A stretch of 64,000 bases of DNA, taken from NCBI GenBank assembly GCA_965249175.1, contig OZ252227.1, positions 6,138,001 to 6,202,000 of the forward strand, written 5' to 3'. Both the position numbers and the translations under genes were made by a program. The notes under the pieces are model-generated. The model did no database searches. It was not told the DNA's origin and worked only from the letters and a program-made list of their open reading frames with translations. Of this stretch, positions 16,978 to 26,373 are shown piece after piece (position 1 is the first letter of the stretch; every line of letters begins with the position of its first letter). Source of the stretch: CAZYFH01 sp965249175 (GTDB taxonomy: Bacteria > Acidobacteriota > Vicinamibacteria > Vicinamibacterales > UBA8438).

Positions 16978-17319
16978 CTAGTGCGCATCGGCCTCCGCCG
17001 CCGGGGCGTCGGCATTCGGGAGCGTGAAGAACTCGCCCACCTTGTCGGCGTTCCCCATGAGCGGAATGAACAGCATCACGAAGAAAAAGAAGCCGGTCAG
17101 CAACAGCACTCCGAAGATCGCCTTCTTCTCCTCGATCAGATGCATGAAGAAGCTCGCAACCAGCGATCCCTTGAAGAGGGCGATGATGAGCGCGACGGTC
17201 ACCGCCATCGGCACGCCGAACGGTAGATACGACACGGCGACCGTCACGACGGTGAGGATCAGCAACGAGATCCCCACTTTCATGTAGGTTCGGATATGGG
17301 CTTGAACGTCTTCGCTCAT
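16978..17319 (-). CDS. Cytochrome c oxidase subunit IV family protein
   Basis: Prokaryotic subunit IV, 113 residues. Three hydrophobic helices lie at about 13-32 (VGISLLILTVVTVAVSYL), 38-60 (AVTVALIIALFKGSLVASFFMHL) and 66-86 (IFGVLLLTGFFFFVMLFIPL). The string LIIALFKGSLVASFFMHL with following EEKK is characteristic of the family. It lies directly after subunit III, as expected for bacterial aa3 operons. Confidence 0.88.
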   Translation of the reverse strand: MSEDVQAHIRTYMKVGISLLILTVVTVAVSYLPFGVPMAVTVALIIALFKGSLVASFFMHLIEEKKAIFGVLLLTGFFFFVMLFIPLMGNADKVGEFFTLPNADAPAAEADAH

Positions 17320-17370
17320 ACAGCCTCCAAACGAAACTCAGAACCCGGAACCGGAATCGTGACCCGAGCC

Positions 17371-17961
17371 CTAGAGCAAATAGAGCACCGGAAACAGAAA
17401 GATCCACACGAGGTCGACGAAGTGCCAATAGAGCCCGGCGGCTTCAATCCGATTCGTGAACTGATCTTTGGCGGTCTCCCACATCTTGGAGCCCGGTCCC
17501 AGAAAATACGAGTTGACGATTACGCCGCCAATGATGTGCAGGGCGTGCAAGCCGGTCAGCGTGAAATAGATTCCCAGATAGGTGCTGCTCGCTGGGTAGT
17601 CGCCGTGCGAGAACTTGTCCGCGTACTCGTAGCCCTTGACGCCCAGGAACAGCAGCGAGAGCCCGATCGTTAGCGCCATGTAGAGCTTGAACTTGCCGAG
17701 GTCGTTCGTCTTGAGCCCGGTGTACGCCAGCACCATGGTGACGCTCGATGAGATCAGGACCACGGTGTTGAACGCGCCGATCGGGACGCTCAGGATGTCG
17801 GCGCCGAACGGCCACTCGACCGCAATGACGCGCAGCAGCACGTAGGTGGAGAACAGCCCACCGAACAGCATTACCTCCGACGCCAGGAACAGCCAGATAC
17901 CCAGCTTGACGTTGTTCAACCCGGTGTCGGGCCGTTCCTCGACGGTATACGGGATTTCCAT
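17371..17961 (-). CDS. coxC: Cytochrome c oxidase subunit III
   Basis: Membrane subunit III, 196 residues with five helices, the short bacterial form lacking the first two helices of the mitochondrial protein. Family landmarks are LGIWLFLASEVMLFGGLFSTYVLLR, NTVVLISSSVTMVLAY, YFTLTGLHALHIIGG and GLYWHFVDLVWIFLFPVLYLL. It starts 5 nt after the subunit I stop and so is certainly cotranscribed with it. Confidence 0.95.
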   Translation of the reverse strand: MEIPYTVEERPDTGLNNVKLGIWLFLASEVMLFGGLFSTYVLLRVIAVEWPFGADILSVPIGAFNTVVLISSSVTMVLAYTGLKTNDLGKFKLYMALTIGLSLLFLGVKGYEYADKFSHGDYPASSTYLGIYFTLTGLHALHIIGGVIVNSYFLGPGSKMWETAKDQFTNRIEAAGLYWHFVDLVWIFLFPVLYLL

Positions 17962-17966
17962 GGCGT

Positions 17967-19757
17967 TTACGCTTTCACCGGCTCGGCCTGCGGTCCGTCC
18001 GCCTCACCCTGCATGATGAAGTCGGTCTTCGCGCCCGGCGCGCTGTATTCGTACGGCCCGCGGTGAGCGACGGGCGGCGTCAGGAAGTTGCCGTGCGGCG
18101 GCGGTGACGGCGCCTGCCATTCGAGCGTGGTGGCGTTCCAGGGGTTCTCGCCGACCTTCTTGCCCTTCTTGATGCTCCAGAAGAAGTTGAAGATGAAAAA
18201 GAGCTGGAAGAAGCCGAGCGTCCAGGCGCCCATCGAGATGACGCTGTTCCAGACGAGGACGTCCTGGTTCATCGTGTAACCGATGCCGCCGTCGTACATG
18301 CGGCGGTTCATCCCCGACAATCCTTGGATGAACATCGGCATGAAGACGACGTTGATGGCAAGGAACGAGCCCCAGAAGTGGATCTTGCCGAGGACGTCGT
18401 TCATCAGGCGGCCGGTCGCTTTCGGGAACCAGTAGTAGACCCCGCCAAAGAGCGCGAGCAGCGTGCCGGGCGCCACCACGTAGTGGAAGTGTCCGATCAC
18501 GTAGTAGGTGTCATGCAAATGGATGTCGGGTGGCGCGAGACCGAGCGGCAGACCGGTCAGGCCGCCGATGCCGAACATCGGCACGAACGCCAGCGCAAAG
18601 AGCATCGGCGTCGTGAAACGCATCGATGCACCGTACAGCGTGAGAAACATCGCCGAAAGAATCACGACCGACGGGATCGAGATGATCATCGTCGTCGTCT
18701 GGAAGAACGAGCTCATCGTCGTGCCCATGCCCGTGAGGAACATGTGGTGCGCCCAGACGACGAACGACAGGAAGCCGAGGACGGTGATCGACGCCACGAG
18801 GACGCGGTAGCCCCAGATCGGCTTCCGGGTGTTGTTGGCAAGGATCTCCACCACGATTCCCATCGCCGGGAGGATCAAGACGTAGACCTCTGGATGTGCG
18901 AGGAACCAGAAGAGGTGTTGCCAGAGCAGCGGGCTCCCGCCGCCACTGAAGTCAGCTGGAGCGTCGGCGTAGACGAGACCGCTCGGCATGAAGAAGCTCG
19001 TGCCCACCAGTCGGTCCATGAGCTGTAGGATGCCCGCGACCTCGAGCGGCGGGAACGCCAGCAGCAGCAGGAACGCCGTGACGAGCTGCGCCCAGACAAA
19101 AAACGGCAGCCGCATGAAGCTGAGTCCAGGCGCGCGGAGCTGAATCGTCGTGACGATGAAGTTGACCGAGCCGAGGAGCGACGAGGTGATGAGAAAGATC
19201 ATCCCCACCAGCCAGAGCGTCTGACCGGTCGTGGCGAACACCGACAGCGGCGCGTAGGACGTCCACCCCGAATTTGCCGCTCCGCCCGGTACGAAAAAGC
19301 TGGCAAACATCACGACGCCGCCCAGGAAGAACGACCAGTAGCTCGCCATGTTGAGCTTTGGGAACGCCATGTCGGGCGCGCCGATCTGGAGCGGCAGGAC
19401 GAAGTTGCCGAAGCCGCCTACGGCGAGCGGGACGACCCCCAAGAAGACCATGATCGTGCCGTGCATGGCGCCGAGCTGGTTGTAGAACTCCGGCAGCATG
19501 ATGCCGCCCGGGGCACGCGACTGGCCCAGGAACCCGCCGATGAGCGGAATCGGCTGGCCCGGATAGGCGATCTGCCAGCGCATCACCATCATCAAGCTGA
19601 AGCCGAACAGCAGGAAGAGCAGACCGGTGATGGCGTACTGGATGCCGATCACCTTGTGGTCGAGCGAGAAGATGTACTGCCGCCAGAAGGACAGCTCCTC
19701 GTGCTCGTGTCCGTGCGCGGCGTGTGCAGCGTGCTCGGTCGTCGTCACGTCAGACAC
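17967..19757 (-). CDS. coxA: Cytochrome c oxidase subunit I
   Basis: Catalytic heme-copper subunit, 596 residues, 12 or more helices. Seen are FLAHPEVYVLILPAMGI (CuB His and the cross-linked Tyr region), WAHHMFLTGMG (two CuB His), the K-channel segment and IGHFHYVVAPG with the heme ligands. The N-terminus is His-rich. The GTG start at 19757 has a strong AAAGGAG site 8 nt before it. It is the first gene of the operon: subunit I, III, IV, two small membrane proteins, then II. It reduces oxygen to water and pumps protons. Confidence 0.96.
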   Translation of the reverse strand: MSDVTTTEHAAHAAHGHEHEELSFWRQYIFSLDHKVIGIQYAITGLLFLLFGFSLMMVMRWQIAYPGQPIPLIGGFLGQSRAPGGIMLPEFYNQLGAMHGTIMVFLGVVPLAVGGFGNFVLPLQIGAPDMAFPKLNMASYWSFFLGGVVMFASFFVPGGAANSGWTSYAPLSVFATTGQTLWLVGMIFLITSSLLGSVNFIVTTIQLRAPGLSFMRLPFFVWAQLVTAFLLLLAFPPLEVAGILQLMDRLVGTSFFMPSGLVYADAPADFSGGGSPLLWQHLFWFLAHPEVYVLILPAMGIVVEILANNTRKPIWGYRVLVASITVLGFLSFVVWAHHMFLTGMGTTMSSFFQTTTMIISIPSVVILSAMFLTLYGASMRFTTPMLFALAFVPMFGIGGLTGLPLGLAPPDIHLHDTYYVIGHFHYVVAPGTLLALFGGVYYWFPKATGRLMNDVLGKIHFWGSFLAINVVFMPMFIQGLSGMNRRMYDGGIGYTMNQDVLVWNSVISMGAWTLGFFQLFFIFNFFWSIKKGKKVGENPWNATTLEWQAPSPPPHGNFLTPPVAHRGPYEYSAPGAKTDFIMQGEADGPQAEPVKA

Positions 19758-19904
19758 CGTCGTGACTCCTTTCGTGCCGTGTCACTGAGTGCCAGAACCC
19801 GCTCGTGTCGGGAACGCGTTCGGGGTCGGTCGTCGTTCGTCTGGACGGCAAAAAACCTCGGCGACCCGCTCAACTCGGCGGAATCGGCCGAAGCCGGGGG
19901 AATT

Positions 19905-20633
19905 CTATCCGTCGGGCACGGGTCGCGCAACCGCCGGCCCCAGCGCTCGGCGGGCGGTGCGTGTGACCAGCGCCGTCACCGCGATCGTGGCGACGAGACC
20001 GAGCAGCAGCACGCCGTAGTAGCCGGGCCCGCGGTCGGGCGCCGCGCCGCCCGCCAGACGCGCGACGTCGCCCGCAACGGCGCCGTAGTAGGTGTAGAGA
20101 AACGACCCGGGCAGCATCCCGAGCGACGCGACCAGGTAGTCCACGAATCGGACCTTCGTGAGCCCCAGGGTGTAGTTGAGCAGGTTGAACGGAAAAACCG
20201 GAGACAGACGCAGCAGCAGGACAATCTTGCGCCCTTCGCGTCCGACCGCCGCATCGACCGCGGCAAACCGAGGGTTGCCTTCGAGGCGCTGCTCGATCAT
20301 GTCTCGCGCCACGTACCGGGAGACAAGGAAGGCGAGGGATGCGCCAACGGTAGCCGCGGTAAAGACGTACACGACGCCGGGCCCGAGGCCGAAGACAGCT
20401 CCTGCGGCCAACGTCAGAGCGGAGCCGGGGACCAAGGCGACGGTTCCCATCACATACCCGGCCATGAAGACCACCGGGCCCCACGCACCGAGTCCATTGA
20501 CCCACGCCTCGAACTCCGGGACGTACGGCCCGATCTGACGGCCGATCCCGCCCAGGGCAATGACCGCCACGATGCCGAAGAGGATGCGGCCGATCGGAAG
20601 GCGCTTCGCCGGTGCCGCAATGACGTCGTCCAT
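19905..20633 (-). CDS. TVP38/TMEM64 (DedA-related) membrane protein
   Basis: A 242-residue integral membrane protein with five or six helices (for example about 16-40 and 60-95). The family region includes MAGYVMGTVALVPGSALTLAAGAVFGL and the conserved re-entrant block LLLRLSPVFPFNLLNYTLGLTKVRFVDYLVASLGMLPG. Relatives in the DedA/VTT superfamily act as lipid scramblases or in membrane homeostasis. It is transcribed alone, away from the symporter gene and towards the oxidase operon. Confidence 0.9.
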   Translation of the reverse strand: MDDVIAAPAKRLPIGRILFGIVAVIALGGIGRQIGPYVPEFEAWVNGLGAWGPVVFMAGYVMGTVALVPGSALTLAAGAVFGLGPGVVYVFTAATVGASLAFLVSRYVARDMIEQRLEGNPRFAAVDAAVGREGRKIVLLLRLSPVFPFNLLNYTLGLTKVRFVDYLVASLGMLPGSFLYTYYGAVAGDVARLAGGAAPDRGPGYYGVLLLGLVATIAVTALVTRTARRALGPAVARPVPDG

Positions 20634-20748
20634 GCTCGTGTCCCGGTATCCCTGACGGGTATATCAGAGAAGCATAATGGGGCCACCGAGGGGTGTCATG
20701 CACGAATTCCTCGGCTACCGGATCGCGTAGGCACCACGCGCGATCTGC

Positions 20749-20754
20749 GATACT
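20749..20754 (+). promoter_or_regulatory. -10 box of a probable leaderless promoter (28-residue membrane protein)
   Basis: GATACT, with TG upstream (TGC-GATACT), ends 7 nt before the GTG at 20762. It would make a message starting at or beside the start codon of the small protein and continuing into the symporter gene. Confidence 0.45.
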
Positions 20755-20761
20755 CAGCCTA

Positions 20762-20848
20762 GTGACTCGCACCTACATCGCCGTCGTCGTGGTCGAAGTC
20801 GCCGTGCTCGCCGCCCTCTGGATCCTCTCCCAGCACTTCGCCCTGTAG
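20762..20848 (+). CDS. 28-residue single-helix membrane peptide upstream of the symporter
   Basis: GTG to TAG encodes 28 residues. After VTRTYIA comes one uninterrupted hydrophobic helix (AVVVVEVAVLAALWIL) and the tail SQHFAL, with Arg at the N-terminal side. The symporter GTG begins 10 nt after the stop, in the same orientation, and an extended -10 box lies 7 nt upstream. The position fits a small accessory subunit of the transporter, comparable in principle with other tiny subunits of solute:sodium symporters. Short length makes the call tentative. Confidence 0.55.
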   Translation: MTRTYIAVVVVEVAVLAALWILSQHFAL

Positions 20849-20858
20849 CCTCACGGCC

Positions 20859-22541
20859 GTGCATCCACTCGACTGGGCCATCATCGCCGCCTACCTCGCC
20901 TGGGTCCTCTACGACGGCATCAGCCGGTCGAAGAACACACGCGAGCTAGAGGGCTATTTCCTGGCCTCGCGCTCGCTGCCATGGTGGGCCGCCGGCCTCT
21001 CGGTGATGGCGACACAGATGAGCGCCATCACGCTCGTATCGACCACCGGGCAGGGGGCAACCGACGGCCTCCGCTTCGTTCAGCTCTACTTCGGGCTGCC
21101 GATCGCGATGATCATCCTGTCGGTCACGCTCGTGCCGTTCTTCCACCGGGCGAAGGTGTTCACGGCGTACGAATACCTCGAGCAGCGCTTCGATGCGAAG
21201 ACGCGTGCGCTGGCCAGCCTGCTGTTCCTCGTCTCCCGCGGACTGAGCGTGGGCGTGATCATCTCCGCCCCGGCGGTCATCCTGGCGATCGTGCTGGGAC
21301 AGAGCTTGCCGTTGACCATCCTCGTCATCGCGAGCTCGACCACCTTCTACACGATGTTCGGCGGCGTACAGGCGGTGGCCTGGGCCGACGTCAAGCAGAT
21401 GGTCGTCATCATGGTCGGGGTGACGGCCGCCGTGGTCGCGCTCGTCGTCGGTTTGCCGGACGATGTCGGGGTTGAGCCGGCGCTGCACGTCGCCGGCGCC
21501 GTCGGCCGACTGCAGGCGATCGACTTCACCTTCGATCTGGACGAGACCTACACCTTCTGGTCAGGGCTGGTGGGCGGCCTGTTCCTGATGCTTGGCTACT
21601 TTGGCACCGATCAGAGTCAGGTGCAGCGGTATCTGGCCGCGCGATCGGTCGACGGCGCCCGCCACTCGCTGTTGATGAGCGCCTTCGCCAAGATCCCGCT
21701 GCAGGTGCTGATCCTGCTGATGGGTGTCCTGGTCTTCTGCTTCTACTTGTTCACCGAGCCGCCGATGGTGTTCAACAGCGAGCACCGGGCACAGGTGGAG
21801 GCGAGCGACCGTGCCGGCGACTACGCGGCGCTCGACGACGAGTTTCGGTCGGCGTTCGAACGGCGCCGGGAACGCGCGACGGCTGTCGTCGCGGCCCGTC
21901 AGGCCGGTGACACCACCGCAGTCGCCACCGCGACCACCGCGTTCGTCGAGAGTGAACGACGCATGGAGGACGTGCGGGCGCGTGCCGCGACGCTGATCGA
22001 GGACGTGACCGGCGAAGGCACGACCGACGACGTGAACTACGTCTTCCCGACCTTCGTGACGAGCCAGTTGCCCATCGGTCTAGTCGGCCTGCTGATCGCC
22101 GCCATTTTCGCCGCCGCGATGTCGAGCGCCGCGGCGGAGCTGAACGCGCTCTCGACCGCGAGCGTCATCGATTTCTACCGGCGGCACTACCGGAAGGAGG
22201 CTTCCGACGCCCACTACCTCCGCGTCTCGAAGGTGGCGACCGGATTCTGGGGCCTGTTCGCGGCGGTGGCGGCGCTGTTCGCCACCAACCTCGGATCGCT
22301 CATCGAGGTGGTGAACCTGCTCGGCTCCTATTTCTACGGGTCGCTCCTCGGCGTGTTCGTCCTGGCGGTCGGGTTCCGCCGCGCGACGGCCGGCGACGCG
22401 TTCCGTGGGCTGATCGGCGGGATGTTGGCGGTCGGTTTCGTGGCGACGACGACGAACATCTCGTATCTCTGGTACAACCTGGTCGGCGTTGTGGCCGTCT
22501 GCCTCATCGGCGGCCTCCCCGGCCTCCGGCGATCGCCCTAA
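20859..22541 (+). CDS. Sodium:solute symporter (SSS family)
   Basis: A 560-residue transporter with about 13 helices. Family landmarks are SRSLPWWAAGLSVMATQMSAITLVSTTGQG near the N-terminus, the sodium-site region GYFGTDQSQVQRYLAARS (about 247-264) and AAIFAAAMSSAAAELNALSTASVIDFYRRHYRK (about 412-444). Between helices lies a long charged insert (about residues 305-390, rich in Arg, Glu and Ala) not usual in SSS proteins. Substrate is unknown. It is probably cotranscribed with the 28-residue peptide. Confidence 0.92.
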   Translation: MHPLDWAIIAAYLAWVLYDGISRSKNTRELEGYFLASRSLPWWAAGLSVMATQMSAITLVSTTGQGATDGLRFVQLYFGLPIAMIILSVTLVPFFHRAKVFTAYEYLEQRFDAKTRALASLLFLVSRGLSVGVIISAPAVILAIVLGQSLPLTILVIASSTTFYTMFGGVQAVAWADVKQMVVIMVGVTAAVVALVVGLPDDVGVEPALHVAGAVGRLQAIDFTFDLDETYTFWSGLVGGLFLMLGYFGTDQSQVQRYLAARSVDGARHSLLMSAFAKIPLQVLILLMGVLVFCFYLFTEPPMVFNSEHRAQVEASDRAGDYAALDDEFRSAFERRRERATAVVAARQAGDTTAVATATTAFVESERRMEDVRARAATLIEDVTGEGTTDDVNYVFPTFVTSQLPIGLVGLLIAAIFAAAMSSAAAELNALSTASVIDFYRRHYRKEASDAHYLRVSKVATGFWGLFAAVAALFATNLGSLIEVVNLLGSYFYGSLLGVFVLAVGFRRATAGDAFRGLIGGMLAVGFVATTTNISYLWYNLVGVVAVCLIGGLPGLRRSP

Positions 22542-22586
22542 TCCAAGGGCTCCTTGCAACCGCGCGGCTCGAACGGGTAGGATTTG

Positions 22587-22611
22587 ATATCCGACTGATT
22601 TGGTCGGTGAT
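22587..22611. promoter_or_regulatory. IscR type-1 / Rrf2-like operator upstream of sufB
   Basis: A 25-bp imperfect palindrome with half sites CCGACT and GGTCGG around an A/T-rich centre. It matches most positions of the published E. coli IscR type-1 consensus, which has ATA and TAT ends, GACT/AGTC cores and a www centre. It overlaps a TTGATA that could be a -35 box and lies 46 bp before sufB. A Rrf2-family Fe-S sensor (IscR or SufR type) is the likely binder; none is encoded in the window. Confidence 0.6.
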
Positions 22612-22656
22612 CGAAACAAGGACACCCGAGCCGCATCCTGAGGGCCCAGCCCGTCT

Positions 22657-24099
22657 ATGCCTACGTCAACAAAGACCGTCGAAGAGCTCACGAATCAGGA
22701 CTACAAGTACGGCTTCGTTACCGACATCGCCGCGGATGAGATTCCGAAAGGGCTGAACGAGGACATCGTCAGGCTGATCTCGGCGAAAAAGAACGAGCCG
22801 GCGTGGCTGCTCGACTGGCGGCTGAAAGCGTTCCGCTTCTGGCAGACGATGGACGAGCCGGCGTGGCACAACGTCCACTTCCCGCCGATCGATTTCCAGG
22901 ACGTCATCTACTATTCGGCACCGAAACAGCGGCCGAGCCTCGAGAGCCTCGACGACGTCGACCCCGAGATTAAAGCCACATTCGACAAGCTCGGCATCCC
23001 GCTGGAGGAGCAGAAGCTGATGTCTGGGGTCGCGGTCGACGCGGTCTTCGACTCGGTGTCGGTGGGCACGACGTTCAAGGACAAGCTCGCCGAGCTCGGT
23101 ATCATCTTCTGTTCGTTCTCGGAGGCGGTCCAAGACCATCCCGAGCTGGTCCGCAAGTATCTCGGTACGGTCGTCCCCTCTTCCGACAACTACTACGCGG
23201 CGCTCAACTCGGCGGTCTTTAGCGACGGCTCGTTCGCCTACATCCCGAAGGGCATCAAGTGCCCGATGGAGCTGTCGACCTATTTCCGGATCAATGCCGC
23301 ACAGACCGGCCAGTTCGAGCGCACGCTGCTCGTCGCCGACGAAGGGGCCACCGTCAGTTACTTGGAGGGGTGCACGGCGCCGATGCGCGACGAGAACCAG
23401 CTGCATGCCGCCGTGGTGGAGCTCGTGGCGCTCGACGACGCGACCATCAAGTACTCGACCGTGCAGAACTGGTATCCCGGCGATAAGGACGGGAAGGGCG
23501 GCATCTACAACTTCGTCACCAAGAGAGGCAGGGCGCTGACCAACGCGAAGATCACCTGGACGCAGGTCGAGACCGGGTCAGCGATCACGTGGAAGTATCC
23601 GAGCTGCATTCTGCAAGGCGACAACTCGGTCGGGGAGTTCTATTCGGTTGCCGTGACGAACAACCACCAGCAGGCGGACACCGGGACGAAGATGCTCCAT
23701 CTGGGCAAGAACACGCGTAGCACCATCGTGTCGAAGGGTATTTCCGCGGGGCAGGGCCAGAACACGTATCGCGGGCTGGTGCGGATTGGCAAGAACGCCA
23801 AAGGGGCGCGCAACTTCTCGCAGTGTGACTCGCTGCTCATCGGCGATCGGTGCGGCGCACACACCTTCCCCTATCTCGATGTGCGCAACACGTCGTCACA
23901 GGTCGAGCACGAGGCGTCGACAGCGAAGATCGGAGAAGACCAGATCTTCTATTGCCGTCAGCGCGGTTTGTCGACCGAGGACGCGGTCAACATGATCGTG
24001 AACGGATTCTGCAGGGAAGTCTTTCGCGAGCTCCCGATGGAGTTCGCGGTCGAGGCGCAGAAACTGCTCGGCGTCAGCCTCGAGGGCAGCGTCGGGTAG
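22657..24099 (+). CDS. sufB: Fe-S cluster assembly scaffold protein SufB
   Basis: Core subunit of the SufBC2D scaffold complex that builds Fe-S clusters, 480 residues, the standard length. Family landmarks are DYKYGFVTDI, CSFSEAVQDHPELVRKYLG, SYLEGCTAPMRDENQLHAAVVELVA and the C-terminal block RCGAHTFPYLDVRNTSSQVEHEASTAKI followed by EDQIFYCRQRGLSTEDAV. A GAGGG motif lies before the ATG. It is the first gene of a six-gene SUF operon and carries the Rrf2-like operator upstream. Confidence 0.97.
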   Translation: MPTSTKTVEELTNQDYKYGFVTDIAADEIPKGLNEDIVRLISAKKNEPAWLLDWRLKAFRFWQTMDEPAWHNVHFPPIDFQDVIYYSAPKQRPSLESLDDVDPEIKATFDKLGIPLEEQKLMSGVAVDAVFDSVSVGTTFKDKLAELGIIFCSFSEAVQDHPELVRKYLGTVVPSSDNYYAALNSAVFSDGSFAYIPKGIKCPMELSTYFRINAAQTGQFERTLLVADEGATVSYLEGCTAPMRDENQLHAAVVELVALDDATIKYSTVQNWYPGDKDGKGGIYNFVTKRGRALTNAKITWTQVETGSAITWKYPSCILQGDNSVGEFYSVAVTNNHQQADTGTKMLHLGKNTRSTIVSKGISAGQGQNTYRGLVRIGKNAKGARNFSQCDSLLIGDRCGAHTFPYLDVRNTSSQVEHEASTAKIGEDQIFYCRQRGLSTEDAVNMIVNGFCREVFRELPMEFAVEAQKLLGVSLEGSVG

Positions 24100-24193
24100 C
24101 GCGTCGCTCTCTGCTCGGGGCCCAGGGCGTATGGCCTGGTCGCCCCTGAGCCCAAAGCCCTACAGCCCAAGAGCCGGGAGACATATCGTTCAC

Positions 24194-24955
24194 ATGCTCG
24201 AAGTCAAGAACCTACACGCCAGGGTCGGCGACCGCGACATCGACATCCTCAAGGGCATCGACCTGTCAGTGCAGGCGGGCGAAGTGCACGCCATCATGGG
24301 CCCGAACGGTTCGGGCAAGAGCACGCTGGCCGCCGTCCTCGCCGGTCGCGACGAGTACGACGTCACCGAGGGGACGGTGACCTATCGCGGCCGCGACCTC
24401 CTCGCCATGGAGCCCGAGGAGCGCGCGCGCGAGGGGCTCTTTCTCGCGTTTCAGTACCCGGTCGAGATTCCTGGTGTCAACAACGCCTATCTCCTCAAGG
24501 CGGCGCTCAACGAGGTTCGGAAACATCGCGGTAAACCCGAGCTCGACGCCATGGACTTCATGACGCTGGTCAAGGAGCGGATGCAGACGCTCGAGTTCGA
24601 TCAGAGCCTGATGAACCGTCCGGTCAACGAGGGCTTCTCGGGAGGCGAGAAGAAGCGGAACGAGATCTTCCAGATGGCCGTGCTCGAACCGAAGCTGGCC
24701 ATCATGGACGAGACGGACTCGGGACTGGACATCGACGCGCTCAAGGTCGTGTCGCACGGGGTCAACGCGATGCGCACACCCGAGCGTGCGACCGTGATCG
24801 TGACGCACTACCAGCGGCTCCTCAACTACATCGTGCCCGACTACGTGCACGTCCTCGCCGGCGGCCGTATCGTCAAGTCCGGCGGCAAGGAGCTGGCCCT
24901 CGAGCTCGAGGAGCGTGGCTACGGCTGGGTCGAGGACGAGAAGGTGAGCGCCTAG
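24194..24955 (+). CDS. sufC: Fe-S cluster assembly ATPase SufC
   Basis: ABC-type ATPase of the SUF complex, 253 residues. Walker A is GPNGSGKST (36-44), the signature is FSGGEKKRNEI and Walker B is LAIMDETDSGLDID; the DETDSGLDID form is diagnostic for SufC. The frame is open 21 codons upstream, but the ATG at 24194 (MLEVKNLHARVGDR) matches the family start. A 94-nt gap to sufB contains AGCCC-type repeats. Confidence 0.97.
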   Translation: MLEVKNLHARVGDRDIDILKGIDLSVQAGEVHAIMGPNGSGKSTLAAVLAGRDEYDVTEGTVTYRGRDLLAMEPEERAREGLFLAFQYPVEIPGVNNAYLLKAALNEVRKHRGKPELDAMDFMTLVKERMQTLEFDQSLMNRPVNEGFSGGEKKRNEIFQMAVLEPKLAIMDETDSGLDIDALKVVSHGVNAMRTPERATVIVTHYQRLLNYIVPDYVHVLAGGRIVKSGGKELALELEERGYGWVEDEKVSA

Positions 24956-25002
24956 CTGTTTTAGACGGCCTGGATCTCATGCCTATGGGTCAAGAGAGCT
25001 AG

Positions 25003-26373
25003 ATGGCAGTGACCGAGACGCGCGAGACGCGCGAGGCGGCGCTCGACGCTTATCACACCGCGTTTAAACGGGTCCAGCGTGACGCGGTCGGGCCCGCGCC
25101 GATCACCGACTTGCGGCGCGCCGCTTTCGACCGCTTTACCCAGCTGGGTCTGCCAACAACCAGGCTCGAGCCGTGGCGCTTCACGAACGTCGCGCCGATT
25201 GCGGCAACGACGTTCAGCCCCGCAGGGCCTGTCTCGGTGGCGGCCTCGGCGGCGTCGCCATTCATCACCCCCGTCGACGGCGACGCTCCGACCGTGGTTT
25301 TCGTCAACGGCCGCTACGCCCGCGAGCTGTCGACCGCGACCGAGCGGCCGTCGGACGTTCGGGTCGAGAGCCTCGCGGACGCCCTCATGTCGGACGCGGC
25401 CGGCGACGTGGAGCGCCATCTCACTTCCGCTGCCGCATTCGACACGGAGGCGTTCACGGCGCTCAACACCGCACTGCTGCACGACGGGGTGGTGGTGCGC
25501 GTTCCCGACAACGTGGTCATCGAATCGCCAATCCAGCTCCTGTTTCTGACCGTGCCGCCGGGCGACCGCACCCCGGTCATGACGCACCCGCGTGTGCTGA
25601 TCGTCGCCGGCGACAACGCCCAGGCCACGCTCGTCGAGAGCTACGCCGGAGTTGGCGACGGCCCGTATTTCACCAACACGGTGACCGAGGTGATCGCCGG
25701 TGCACACGCGGTCATCGACCATTACAAGCTGGTCCGAGAGCAGCTCAACGCGTTTCATATCGCCAGCATGCATCTGCGGCTTCACCGTGCCGCGAGCTTC
25801 TCGTCGCACGCGATTACCCTCGGGGGCGGCCTCGTCCGCAACGACGTCCAGGCCCACCTCGACGGCGAGGGGGTCGAATGCACGCTGAACGGGCTGTATC
25901 TCGCGAACGGTCGTCGGCTGGTGGACAACCACACGACGATTCGTCATGCCAAGCCACACTGCTCAAGTCACGAGCTGTACAAGGGCATCATCGGCGATCA
26001 GGCGCACGCCGTGTTCAACGGTAAGATCATCGTGGAGATCGACGCGCAGAAGACCGACGCCAAGCAGACCAACAAGGCGCTGTTGCTGTCTGAGGACGCG
26101 CAGATCAACACGAAGCCGGAGCTGGAGATCTTCGCCGACGACGTCAAGTGCACGCACGGCGCGACCGTGGGTCAGCTCGATGACGACGCGCTCTTTTACC
26201 TTCGCGCTCGCGGCTTGGGTCTCGCGCAGGCGCGCAATGTGCTGATCCACGCGTTTGCCAGCGACCTGCTGAACCATATCGGCATCGCGCCAATCCGCGC
26301 GATGCTCAACGGCCTGCTCCTCGACCAGTTGCCGGGTTCGGGCGGGGGCACGTTCTATGAGCAGCCCGGCTGA
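25003..26373 (+). CDS. sufD: Fe-S cluster assembly protein SufD
   Basis: Partner of SufB in the SufBC2D complex, 456 residues. The N-terminal helical part contains EPWRFTNVAPI, and the beta-helix core ends with the family block HSSHELYKGIIGDQAHAVFNGKI (here CSSHELYKG), AQKTDAKQTNKALLLSEDAQINTKPELEIFADDVKCTHGATVG. These features are shared with SufB but are diagnostic of SufD. It overlaps sufS by 17 nt. Confidence 0.96.
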   Translation: MAVTETRETREAALDAYHTAFKRVQRDAVGPAPITDLRRAAFDRFTQLGLPTTRLEPWRFTNVAPIAATTFSPAGPVSVAASAASPFITPVDGDAPTVVFVNGRYARELSTATERPSDVRVESLADALMSDAAGDVERHLTSAAAFDTEAFTALNTALLHDGVVVRVPDNVVIESPIQLLFLTVPPGDRTPVMTHPRVLIVAGDNAQATLVESYAGVGDGPYFTNTVTEVIAGAHAVIDHYKLVREQLNAFHIASMHLRLHRAASFSSHAITLGGGLVRNDVQAHLDGEGVECTLNGLYLANGRRLVDNHTTIRHAKPHCSSHELYKGIIGDQAHAVFNGKIIVEIDAQKTDAKQTNKALLLSEDAQINTKPELEIFADDVKCTHGATVGQLDDDALFYLRARGLGLAQARNVLIHAFASDLLNHIGIAPIRAMLNGLLLDQLPGSGGGTFYEQPG

